This document shows positions 1 through 25,200 of a stretch of DNA of 64,000 bases, one piece after another. Both the position numbers and the translations under genes were made by a program. Position 1 is the first letter of the stretch. Each line of letters opens with the position of its first letter. Under the pieces are notes generated by a model. That model saw nothing but the letters and a program-made list of their open reading frames with translations, was not told the DNA's origin and did not search any database. The stretch is from Asterias rubens (Eukaryota; Echinodermata; Asteroidea; Forcipulatida; Asteriidae). The stretch covers positions 9,887,883-9,951,882 of the forward strand of contig NC_047081.1 in assembly GCF_902459465.1 (NCBI RefSeq), written 5' to 3'.

Positions 1-13258
<13,258 letters not shown>

Positions 13259-14444
13259 CAGAAACAGTCCATGTTCAAAATCACATCGAAAAATCTCAGA
13301 GTTTACGAGAAAGGTGCAACATTTGATTCAAACAGTGCACTGCAATTTAAGAATGATCAACAATCTAGAATTTACTTTATAATGCCCAGTGAGTAAATTT
13401 AACGGTACAAACTTGGTGCTTTTATCTTCTCCAGCTAAAATGACTGGCCACACTCATGACAAAAAAAGAAACAACAACAAATAACCTTTCAAGGACACTT
13501 TCACACAACTTAAAATGGTTATGTGGACAGTATCCATCTGACCATTCACAAGGTTCAGTATTTTATCTTTGCTTTAAAGGAACTGGACACGCTTGGTAAT
13601 TGTCAAAGACAAGTATTCACACTTGGTGTATCCCAACACATGCATAAAATAACAAACCAATGATAATTTGGGCTCCAGTGGTCATTGAAGTTGCAAGAGA
13701 ACAATGAAAGAAAAAACACTTGTTGAACAACTCTGACGGCTTTTAGATGCATAATAAAAGGCTTCAGCTGAAGTCTTTTTTTTATTTTAGTGAGAAATTT
13801 CCTCATTCCAAAAAAAGTCTGAAAACCATACGAACACAATCAGCCCTTGTGGGTTGTTACAGCCAAACGTTTTGCTGAAATTTGTGCATGGTTTTTCAAT
13901 AACTTTCTGGTGACTCACTCAACCGATTAAGTCTGACTTTTTCACAGGTTCGTTTTTTTTCCATGCATAAATTAATGTGTGGTTGATCACACAAAACATA
14001 AACACTGTCTTTGACTATTTTGTCACCTCTTCCAATCCTTTAAAATATCTTTAAAGTTGTGGTACCCAACTTTTCATGGTACCTCAACGGGAATTACCAA
14101 AAAGAAAACATAGGCCAAAGCTCTGCTTTTAAAGCTATTTAAAGCATACTGCTGAACGTTGTGGTGCCATTTTGACCATAAAACCCTGCACTTAGTGAAG
14201 GTACAATAATTGTAGCAACATGTTTTGGAACGAGACAAGTCAAATTTTCAAAAATCTGTAAACATTTCTAGAAAGAAATTGGGTCCAGGTCTGGTGAGAT
14301 TGGGTGTTTGAACCACATGGAATTTACAGGAGAGAAGTCCGTACAATAGTATGTTGCTTTAAGAACAAACTGGTCAAGATGCATCCCTTGCTCAGAGATT
14401 TCATGAGATTTTGAACTGATCTTGTATTATAGTAAACGTCTAAA

Positions 14445-14492
14445 GATATATATATATATATATATATATATAATAATAATAATTATATATTT
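14445..14492 (+). repeat. (TA)n / (TAA)n microsatellite
   Basis: A TA run of about 13 units passes into TAATAATAATAA. It is inside the putative KAT6 3'UTR. Confidence 0.85.
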
Positions 14493-15481
14493 ATTGTACA
14501 AAAATTGTGTTCATTTCAATTTTTGAGTAGGAGGAAGTATTTGTGTACTCTACTTTCTACAGTTACATTGTTCAGGACTTTTTGTGTACGTCAGTTGTGG
14601 TTTATTATTCAGGCATGTATATATGGGCTTTATTGTGTGGCTAGAAATCGTAGTCTGTATATGAAAGAACCATTTTTCAGGTGTATTTTTCTCAGCGAGA
14701 TACGGTAGTTAAAAGTTTTTCCTTTCCGAAGAAAATGTATTTATTATTTTGCAGCTCTTTAAGAGAACTTGAAAAGGAAAGATCAACTAAATTAAAAGAT
14801 ATTCAGGAAACGGTTTTGCGCTGTGTTTATGAATAATTTCGTTATTTTATTGACAGATTTTGAAGTCATTGATATTATGTGTGCTTAGTTTTTTCTTCTT
14901 TGAGGTATAACAACGGTTTATTAACTGCACAGTCAACAAGCATGTACATATTTACACTGTTAATATTCTGTCAAAGAAAAGTTGTGAAGTGTACAGTCGC
15001 TAAACGGTCATACTGAATTTCCGAACATTTTTTGAAGAGGGGTAGACTAAAAACTACATTTGGAAGAATAGATCACCGATGCCTTAGTACAAAATGACAA
15101 ACATTTCATAGATTCCTGTAGAATCCATGATGAATATTTGAAAAGAGTGACTAATATTTTTTTCCTTTCTCTTAAGTGTTGTTTTAGAAAGTTTGAAGTT
15201 TCGTCGTTGCATTTAAAACTTGCATGCTTGTTTGCATTTTTAGATTTTTTGAGGTAGCTGTTTTTTATTATTTAAATTTCATTTTATGAGTGGTTGTGTA
15301 CTATTTAGATTTGTGTGATAATTTTTGTACTAAACAGTCGCAGATAAACGACCCAATAAAAAAAAATTCCCCCCTTTTTAATGGTACAGGTCTAGTATTG
15401 AATGCAAAGTGGCAAAATTCCACTGTCAGCGAGATTTGCTTTTGAATTTTGATGTTTTTTTTTTTTCTTGTTTTTTTTTCA

Positions 15482-15487
15482 AATAAA
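15482..15487 (+). promoter_or_regulatory. Candidate polyadenylation signal for KAT6
   Basis: AATAAA preceded by a T-rich stretch and about 2.2 kb past the stop codon. A second AATAAA at 15355-15360 is an equal candidate. Confidence 0.35.
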
Positions 15488-15673
15488 ATTCTGTATCAGT
15501 TCCACCAACTGCAACAAACTTATTCAAGCTTCTCAGAAAATAACTAAATTCATTTTGAGTGTAAACTCATGTCAATGTGCCTATTAATTGGGTGGCAATT
15601 TATGGGTAATTCATGGATTGTATTACAACAAATAAACAATTTGTATTTTTTGAAAGACAAGATTCAGATTTCA

Positions 15674-15696
15674 CCCCCCCCCCCCCCCCCCCCCCC
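15674..15696 (+). repeat. Poly-C tract
   Basis: An uninterrupted run of 23 C. Similar shorter runs occur at 7943-7957, 16242-16252, 16941-16950 and 40680-40690, and G runs at 25543-25557 and 40618-40629. Lengths may be assembly-sensitive. Confidence 0.8.
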
Positions 15697-16284
15697 ACCA
15701 ACGCATTATAATTATCTTGTAACTGTATTTGGGAAATTCAACCAATTTGTACTTATGATAAATTATGATCAATTCTTTTTATCAAGATTAGTTTTGTTAT
15801 AATAATTGAAAATGTTATTCACACTGTTGTTAATTTTGAGTGTTTTGCAATCTGTAGTTCAGTGGTTTAAGTTGGTTTTCGTTTTTTTTTTTAATAAGTA
15901 ATTCTTTCAAGGTTTTGTTGTACGTGTACTACACTTGATGTTAATTTCTTTTTGCACAGGAATTATTTTGTTCACATCAATACACCCTTGTGTTCTGTAA
16001 ATGCCTGTACCTTACTGGTGGCTTTATAAGTAGGTACAGCGACTATCTTCTCTCTGTCACTCAATTTTTTCCTGTATATATGATGAATTAAATTAAACTT
16101 TGAGAATATACCACAGATTGTCTGGAAATTATTTCTTAGTTTTTATTATTCTTTTATTCGTTAGTTCATTGCTAAAATCTCATTGCAGCTCAAAAAAGGC
16201 TAAATAACATGACCTAGTTAGATTATCCCCGATTTGTGACCCCCCCCCCCCCAACAATAAAATGGTCATTCCAAGCCCATTTTT

Positions 16285-16445
16285 TTTTCATAGACCTTAT
16301 CACAAATACCAATGCGCAAGCGCAGACTGTTGAATGAGGTGCATTGTGGGATAGATATGGATTAAATTTGGATACAGCTAGACCACAATGCACCTAATTC
16401 CAGGCTTTAGGCGCGCGCCCCAGTATTTGCGAAAAGGTCTATTCA
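16285..16445 (+). mobile_element. Inverted-repeat element with 'AGACCTT-TCGCAAATAC' ends
   Basis: TAGACCTTATCACAAATACC to GTATTTGCGAAAAGGTCTAT; GAATGAGGTGCATTGTGG repeats inverted inside. A second copy is at 35546-35704. Confidence 0.65.
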
Positions 16446-16503
16446 CACCCATTTTCAATATGGTCCCCCATTTCAGCCAAGGCTTCCTCCATGCTATTAT
16501 CAA

Positions 16504-16868
16504 AGGTACACGTTGCCTTAAGTCAGACGAGTTGGTCTATAAAAAGCGTCTGTTAACCGTTTAGTATAAAAAAACAGATGATTGGAAAGATGTTTTAAAT
16601 TTAAAAAAGTAGAATACAAATTTACAATGATCCACACACATTTGCCTCGAAATCATTGCGTGGTTTTCCTTTTACTTTGCGAACTAACGAGGTAAACACG
16701 GTCGGCCACTTAGTGGCCGAACGAGGTAAGAGGAAAACCACGCAATTTCAGTGACACTTGGATCATTATATTCTACTTTTAAAATATCTTTCTAATCGTA
16801 TGCAATTTATAACAAATGGTTACACACGCTTTTCACAGACCAAAGATCGACTGATCCAAGGCAACGCC
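16504..16868 (+). mobile_element. Long-hairpin element, diverged copy
   Basis: AGGTACACGTTGCCTTAAG to GACTGATCCAAGGCAACG. The centre reads CGGTCGGCCACTTAGTGGCC. Intergenic between KAT6 and the oxygenase. Confidence 0.68.
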
Positions 16869-17479
16869 TATTTTTTTATTTACTTATAGCATGGAGGGCT
16901 ACCTTCATGCTTATTTATAGCGATGGCATGATCAGTAACTCCCCCCCCCCACCCCCTCTCTCTTGTTGGTTGTTGGTGTCATTTAATCTGTCAATTACAA
17001 ACTGTGTAAAACACAGAGGCAACATCAATCAAAACGGGGACTGCGATCCCGCTATCCAACCAACAATAGGCAGTCCGTTATTTTCGGATGACAAAAAGTG
17101 TAGAAGATTGGGGCTCTATGGGGTTGGGTCTATTAACTAAAGGGCTAGGGTTACGAAACACATGAGGGGTGTCGAAACACCAAGGTGTTAAAAACTTCGA
17201 CCTCAAAAGCCAGTAGTAATAAATCCCCTGATCGTCACAACAACAGGGCGACATGTCTAGAGCATGCATGCAGTAATTGTTGTGATTTAAGAAAAGTAGG
17301 CCTACTTCACGCTTTGAGGGCCCATGGAGGAAGGAAGAGTGGGTAAAATAATTTGGTCGAATGTTTTCACAATGTATGTCGGGACTCCCATACCCCTGGT
17401 GAATATACAAAGATTAACCCTATAATTTACTCTTTATCTTCAAATTTGCTGTGAGATCGCTGTAAAGCAACTTTGAAAA

Positions 17480-17545
17480 TGGTCTTAGGGCCTTGTCACA
17501 CGAGGTAACTTTCCAGGCAACTTGGAGGCAGCCAACTGCAGAATA
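17480..17545 (+). repeat. Fragment of a 'GTCACACGAGG' repeat
   Basis: CCTTGTCACACGAGGTAACT resembles the ends of a larger copy at 36298-36640 (CAGGTCACACGAGGCAATAG … GTGACAAGGCTC). Confidence 0.4.
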
Positions 17546-17699
17546 CCGAATTGGTAGCGCTTGAGTTGAGAAGTTGAGTTATTTTTAAAACTATCCCCAA
17601 GAAAAAAGTGAGAACATTCAAATGTGGCTGTACTAAATTACTCAGTAAGAACTACTTTGTAATCACGTTCGTACTGTCTGGGGCTGTGTATGATAACAT

Positions 17700-17712
17700 G
17701 GGTCAGAGGTCA
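17700..17712 (+). promoter_or_regulatory. DR1-like nuclear receptor site upstream of the oxygenase start
   Basis: GGGTCA-G-AGGTCA is a direct repeat of nuclear-receptor half-sites with a 1-bp spacer, ending 43 bp before the start codon at 17756. DR1 sites bind RXR heterodimers, HNF4 and COUP-TF, and the mouse Bcmo1 promoter has a functional DR1 (PPAR/RXR). Whether this copy is in the promoter or the 5'UTR is not known. Confidence 0.4.
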
Positions 17713-17755
17713 GGAGGTGGGGTTATGGGCCGGGTGACCATTTTTCACACGCAAA

Positions 17756-19235
17756 ATGGCTGCTGCCGCCGTAGCAAAGGGAAGAGGCTGTGCCCAAAGT
17801 TTTCTTTGGCACCGACGACCAGCTGCAGTTTCTAAGAAGTTGTTCCAGCAGCCTGCTCATCGTGGTCAAAGTTTGGACATCCCAAATGAAATGGTGCGGT
17901 GCGCATCAAGTGGTGCCGGGTCAAGAGGCGTCATGTATAAATCGGTGGAAGAACAACCAGATGCAGTGACAACAACAATCACAGGTTTGATGCATGATGA
18001 TCTTTGACTTTTTTTTTGAAAAGTTTCCGTATGGCGCCACCACTTTTTCACTAATTTGTTTACAAAAAGTGATATCTCATTGAGGTGAATTAGATACTAT
18101 ATTATTTCATATCGAATGATTTACCTCAATGAGATATCCCTTTTTGTAAAAATGAGTGAAAAGGTGGTGGCGCCATACGGAAAGTTATCCCAAAAAATAA
18201 AATAATATTCTTTAGCCCAAATGTTCACAGGTTTTGCTATTTTATTTATATTTTGTGATAGACCAATTGAGGATATTGGTCTTTGTTTGGCAATCACCAA
18301 AAGTACCCAGCCTCTAAAGGGAAGGTACACGTTTGGTAATTGTCAAAGACCAGTCTTCTCACTTGGTGTATCCCATCATAAGCATATAATAACAAGCCTG
18401 TGAAAATTTGGGCTCAATTGGTCATCGAAGTTGCAAGAAAATGATGAAAGAAAAAGCACCCTTGTTGGACGAAATTGTGTGCTTTCAGATAAGAATAAAA
18501 GACTTCTATTCTAGCTAGAAGTCTTTTATCATTTTAGTGAGAAATGACCTCTTTCTCAAAAACTACGTTACTTCAGAGGGAGTCGTTGCCCACAATGTTT
18601 TATACTATCAACAGCTCTCCAATGCTAGTTAATACCAAGTCAGTTTTTAAGTTAATATTTGTTTTGAGTAATTACCAAACGTGTACCTTCCCTTTAAAAC
18701 TCCACACTTGATTTGTCGTTTTTGTTCCCTTGTTGACAGGGGCGGTACCAACTTGGATAAATGGCGACCTGCTTCGCAATGGCCCTGGTAAATTTGAGGT
18801 TGGAAATGACACCTATAATCACCTGTTTGATGGACTTTCATTACTTACCAGATTCAACATCAGTAATGGAAAGGTAAGACCTCAATCAAAGGGTCATTCA
18901 GAAATTCAGAATAGTCTATGTAAAAAAGAAAACAGCATCGTCTGAGACATGTAGGGCACTCTTACTGGGGTATAACACGGGCTACAGCTCTTTACCCCAT
19001 GGCCAGCTTGCAGGCGACAGCTAGTTGGCTGTCTACACAGGTGACAAACACAAAAGAACCAGTCTATCAGCTTATCACCTGGTCACCAAAACATGGAAGG
19101 AGAAACAGGGGAAGACAGAAGCTGAGCTGTAGTTGCTAGGGACTTCGGGGTGCTTCCAGCTGCATGCTCTTCCCAACCTAATGAGAATTAGACAGGGATG
19201 GGTAATCCTCAACATGATTCCGACCTAGGTCGACT

Positions 19236-19266
<31 letters not shown>

Positions 19267-22200
19267 TGTTAAAAAATTATGAACAGAGCAAAAAGTAATC
19301 AGCAAAAACACTTAATTGGATCATACAGTACATGTACAACTAAAAAAAAGCCCTAAATGTATTCATTTGTGTTCGCTTGTTGGGGGTGTTTGTTTGTTTG
19401 CGTAAATGGTCTCCCTGTTTGTTAACGGACTCCAGCAAACTCCCACAAGGGGATATAAGCACCAAGCTGGCAACAGCCAATACAAGCGCTGACATCTGCA
19501 TTGCATAAATTGCATAAATTATATATTATGATTCAGCCACGAAATTGTGATTCAGTAACTATAAAGACAGCAATACTAGTCATTGTGAAACCAGTGGTGG
19601 GCTTGGTAGGGTTCGAACCCACAACCTTGTGTTTGCAAGTCATGCAGTGTTTGCAAGTTCTGCGCCTTGAACACCAAGCGAGGTGAATTTGTTCGCATTA
19701 CAAGTCTTTACTATTATAATTATTAATAAATGTTTGTGTTTTTAATTTGATATTCTATGCGCAGGTGACTTATCAGAGTAAATTTCAGCGCAGCAATTCG
19801 TACACTAAAGCCATGGAGCATAACCGCATCGTGGTGTCCGAGTTTGGCACGATGGCTCACCCCGATCCGTGCCTCAGCTTACTAGGTCGCTTCATGGCAC
19901 GATTCAAACCCCAGCGGGAGTACTCTGATAATTGCAATGTCAATTTGGCGTTTGTTGGAGATCAATGCTATGCAATGACAGAGTCGCGTGTACTGCGGAA
20001 GATAGATCCACGCACCCTGGATACTTTAGATAAGGTATTTTTATTTTATTTTTATTTTTTTTTTCTGTGGGTAGGCGTGCCCGTATGGGCAAAGTTTGCC
20101 AGTTTTGTTAAAGGAAAATGTTGCCTTGGATCGGTCAAATGTATATGGGTGGAAAGATGTTGTAAAAGTAGAACAAAATGATCCACACAAACATGCCTCG
20201 AAACTACACGGTTTTCCTTTTACCTCATCGACTAATATGGTTGGCCATTTATGGGAGTCAAATTTTTGACTCCCATTAACCGTCGACCGTGTTAGTTTGC
20301 ACAGTAAAATGAAAACCATGTAATTTAGTGGCAATTTGTGTGGATCATTGTATTCTACTTGTAAAACATACTTCCAACCATGCATTTTATTAAAAAGGTT
20401 ACAAACGCTTTTTATAGACCCGCTCGTCCGATCCAAGGCAACGTGTTCCTTTAACTAAAGGAGATAAATAACTCGGTAGAAATGTTTTTAAAGCTACTGT
20501 GCAAAATGAGAGCACAAGTTTTATACGAGCGTTAGCAAGTTTCTTGTTGAAATGGGTCAGAAATAAAAGCGGTAGTAAAAGTTCTTATCTTATCTTGCTT
20601 TTTTTATAATCCAGGTGAACCTGGCAGACACTGTGGCTGTCCATACAGCCACTGCACATCCACACATGGATCCAGATGGCACTGTGTACAACATGGGCTC
20701 ACACTTTGCAAAGAAGACCATGTACAATATCATAACGGTACCGCCACCGGAGCCAGGTAAATTGTTAATAATTTCTTGCTGGTAGCTGCACCAGAACTAG
20801 GTACATCAAATTATTAAGAAAGTTTCACAAAATAAACTGTACACATATTCTATGCTCCGTGAGCACCTAGTACAGAACTCGCCTCACCAGAAAGATTGAC
20901 ATAATTGCCTTTACATTATGAAAAACGTTAAAATGCTTAGGACAAAACAAACTGGGCCCAATTTCATAGCTCTGCTTACCGTAAGCACAGAATCGGCAGC
21001 ACGGACGCAAGCGTATTTCACGAGTTGGCGGCGATTTTTGACTTCTGCGCAGGCGTACTCCACGTCACTAGGCATTCTACGCCTACAAGGCTAGCGCAAA
21101 AATTTCTGCGCTTGCACGTAAGCGGGGAATCGTGATTGTAAGTGCAGAGTTCGGCGAACAGCAGAGCCATGCAATTGGGCCCTGTAGACAGACAGACAGA
21201 CATACAAACGAACAAACTACTGGAGAATATTAGCGATACTTACTGGGAAATAACGAAATTGTTTAAAGATGTTTTGAACCTAGCCACAGAGGATGAGGCT
21301 TTGATAGACTGATTGGAGCTCTTCTGTATTGTGATCTTATGGTCATCCAGAGATTTCTGTTTCATTTTTGATCTGACCCACAGGTATGACAGAAGACCCA
21401 ACGAGTAAGGCTTCCATCCTGTGCTCTTTCCCTGCCACCGAGACATACCCGTCGTCCTATCACAGCTTCTCAAAGTGTTTCATTTTTTATCTGAACCACA
21501 GGTATGACAGAAGACCCAACGAGTAAGGCTTCCATCCTGTGCTCTTTCCCTTCCACCGAGACATACCCGTCGTCCTATCACAGCTTCTCAAAGTGTTTCA
21601 TTTTTTATCTGAACCACAGGTATGACAGAAGACCCAATGAGTAAGGCTTCCATCCTGTGCTCTTTCCCTTCCACCGAGACATACCCGTCGTCCTATCACA
21701 GCTTCTCAAAGTGTTTCATTTTTGATCTGAACCACAGGTATGACAGAAGACCCAATGAGTAAGGCTTCCATCCTGTGCTCTTTCCCTTCCACCGAGACAT
21801 ACCCGTTGTCCTATCACAGCTTCTCAAAGTGTTTCATTTTTGATCTGACCCACAGGTATGACAGAAGACCCAATGAGTAAGGCTTCCATCCTGTGCTCTA
21901 TCCCTTCCACCGAGACATACCCGTCCTACTATCACAGCTTCTCTATGACAGACAACTACATCGTGTTCCTTGAACAGCCTCTCTTTTTGAACCTTCTCAG
22001 AATGCGGATGCATATGTTATTCCAAACAGGTTTGAATGATTGTTTTATTGTGACCAGTGGTCCTGGGCCCAATTTCATGGCTTTGCTTACCGCCGAATTC
22101 TGCGCTTATAATCATGATGCCCCGCTTATGTGCCAGCGCCGAATTTCTGCGCTAGCCTTGTAAGCGTAGAATGCCTAGTAAACCGAAGTACGCACGCGCA

Positions 22201-25200
22201 TAAGCCAAAAGTCGCTGCTAACCCGTGAAATATGCTTGCCGTAAGCACAGAATTCCCTGGTTCCGTAAGCGCTGATTCTGTAAGCAGAGCCATGAAATTT
22301 GGCCCTGCTTTGTTTGTTTGTTTGTCTGTTTGTTTATATAATTGAATGTACGAGCGCTTGCTTGTTTAAAGCCATTGGACACTTTCGGTAAACAGTATTG
22401 TCCAAGGCCCACACTTCGTGTATCACAACTTCTAGATAAAATAACAAACCTGTGAAAATTTAGGCTCAATCGGTCATCGGAGTCGGGAGAAAATAAAAGA
22501 AAAAAACCTCCCTTGTTTCCGCACGTTTCGGCGTGTCATGAAATGTGTTTAAAATTAATCTGATATTCTCGATATCGAGAACTGATATTGTTTTAATGTT
22601 GTCTCAAAGAGTAAGGCATTTCACAGAATAATATTTCAAGAGAAGTCTTTCACCATTACCTTATGTAAACCCTGTAAGTTATTTGTAAATCTGTGAACTT
22701 TTATTTTGTTTTCTGTACTGAAAGTGGCTTTAATAATTATCACACATTTCATTTTTTGTGCAAAATCCCCTTCCAAAATTTGTAGGCTTTCAAAAAGTAA
22801 TGCAGTATGATGAAAAGAAACCTGCTCGTTTCCACATCGCCAGATGGGACACGGGGGAGCTCCTCCCTCAAAAGTTTGTGGCCGACCCCTTCTTCTGTTT
22901 CCATCAAGTCAACGCCTACGAGGAAGACGGTCATGTGGTGGTTGATTTGTCCACCTACGAGGACGGGAAGATTGTCCAGACAATCAATCTTGAAAATCTG
23001 AGAAAAGGAGTTGAGACGGAAGTGGGGACTGCCAAAAGGTTCGTTCTGCCTGTGGAGAAAGAAAAGGTATTCAATTCAAATCTAGAATTTATTTGTCCAT
23101 TAAAGGGTCTATGTACTTTTTTAGGACAAAACATACAATGTCTACAGATTTACACTAAACTTACACCGTTTGAAGTTAGTGATGGTAGAAAGCTCCCCTG
23201 AAAAAAATACTTGCTGAGGTGCTGTAGTTTTTGAGAAGTGAGTAAAACAATAGCATAAAAAATAATTTTCGTCTCAGTGATCATGAGACGTTAACTATTT
23301 TAGCATGTAAAAACGTATTTTCAAGACATTGTTTTACTCATTTCTCAAAAACTGCAGCACCTCAGCAACTAATATTTTAAGGTACGCTTTCTACTATCAT
23401 TATCTTCAAACGGTGCAAGTTTTATGTAAATCTGTGGACATTGTGTTTTGTGGTTCAAAAAGTACCCAAATCCTTTAAAATGATAACAATGGAAAATTTT
23501 ACATGTCAAAACATTGATAAACAGCTTCAAAACAGAACACTAAAAAATATGGATATAATGATAAACCTATGATTTACACATACACTTATGAACGATAAGT
23601 TAAAACACAAAAGAACCAAACAAAAACACCACATATGCAAAAACTGCATAATAATTTATTATTTTTAATTTACAAAATGTTTAAAATTGTTTTTGAGCCA
23701 AATAAAAAGTTTAGGGTTGCGGCACAAAATTATGGGTTATTTTTTAATTATTTTTTTTTCATTCAAAATGATTTTGTTTTCTGGTTTAGAAATCAGGGAT
23801 TAATCTCAACACCCTAGAGAACTCTAAGACTACTGCTGTGCTGCGAGACGACGATACAGTCTATTGCACTCCAGAAGTAATATCTGATGAAAGTGAGTAA
23901 AAAAATCCATAAATTCCAAATCTTTTAACTTTTGTCAGTGCCCAGTTTTTTGTGTGCATTTTGAACCTTAAAGACACTGGACACCAATTGTCAAAGACCA
24001 GTCTTCTCACTTAATGTATCTCAACATATGCACAAAATAACAAACCTGTGAAAGTTTGAACTGGATGTTGAAGTTAGAGATAATAGTGGAAGAAAAACCA
24101 CCTCCAAATCTAATTCTGAGGTCTGAGTGGAAAATTACTTCTTTCTCAAAAAACTACGTTATGGATGAAGTGGCCCCAGACTTTGTGATGTAAGATAATC
24201 TCTCGTAAAAATTATGAATAGTCTCAATGTTTGGGTTTTCTCCATACTTGCAGCCATTGAGTTCCCCAAAGTCAACTATGAGAAGTTTAATGGAAAACCA
24301 TATCAATACTTCTATGGTATTGGAGGAACCGATCTAGAGGTAAGAATGACTTTCTTGTTATGATTTATCTCCTTGTCTTAGCTGGTCCTAGCTCGTTTAA
24401 GTAGCGTTTGCTTTGTTTGTTTGTCTTGTTTTGTCCCAGTCTGTATGTTCTGTTATACTTTAACTTCCGTTCAGAAGTCCACTCTGCTGTTGCATAAGGC
24501 ATTTCTGTACAAGAATTTGCCTTTTGAATATGCCTCCATGCTTGTCTCTATCTAATTGTGTCTCCTACCGTTACCCTCTTTATTAGGAGTAGGCTTTCGG
24601 ATGGAAGTTAAAGGATCCTACATATAAAGAGGTCCCTTCCTTAATCGTGAACTAGCCTCTTGGCCCTTAGCCTCTGTGTCCCTTTAAAAGTTTTCTGAAG
24701 ACTTTAAGATGTTTCACTTGCAAAAAAAACAAATTGCACTCTCAAAGATGAAATTTCAAGCTTGTACTTTGATTCTGTTTCAAACATAGATATTAATAAT
24801 AGTATAATAAACAGTTTTATATACCACTCTTAACTCCCAAAAGGTCCTGAGGTTCTTTACAGAGGTTCGCAATTTCAGCAAGTTGCGAAAAATACTGAAC
24901 AATTTGAGATGTACTTTTTTTTCTGAATGATAACCGTAGTATTTTGATTCCATATTCCTTGTAGTTGATGAAAGTGAACACAAGGACTGCAACTTCCCAG
25001 CGATGGCATGAGGAGGGATGCTGCCCCTCAGAGCCTATCTTCGTCAATGCACCCAACTCGACCAGTGAGGATGATGGTAAGTGTCTCCTGACGATGACTA
25101 GAGCAAGCTAGTCGAAACGTTGCGACCAATTCAAGAACTGACTCCGCAGTAGTGAAGTTAATTACAATCCTATAATCAAAAGTAGTAGTCCCAGCCAATT

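Larger units (their letters stand above)
13259..15487 (+). other. Probable KAT6 3' untranslated region
   Basis: AT-rich non-coding sequence follows the stop codon. It contains a partial 380-bp-family repeat (13572-13815), a (TA)n microsatellite running into TAA repeats (about 14445-14485), and possible polyadenylation signals AATAAA at 15355-15360 and 15482-15487. The transcript end is inferred only from these hexamers. Confidence 0.5.
15488..17699. other. Intergenic, KAT6 to oxygenase
   Basis: AT-rich sequence with poly-C tracts, one AGACCTT inverted-repeat element (16285-16445) and one long-hairpin element (16504-16868). The oxygenase promoter presumably lies in the last few hundred bases. 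No TATA box is clear and no gene is seen on either strand. Confidence 0.6.

Noticed and set aside
18730..18945. Separate small gene at the second oxygenase exon
   Set aside because: Its frame joins exactly to the first and third exons of the oxygenase and holds LLRNGPG; the upstream ATG is intronic.
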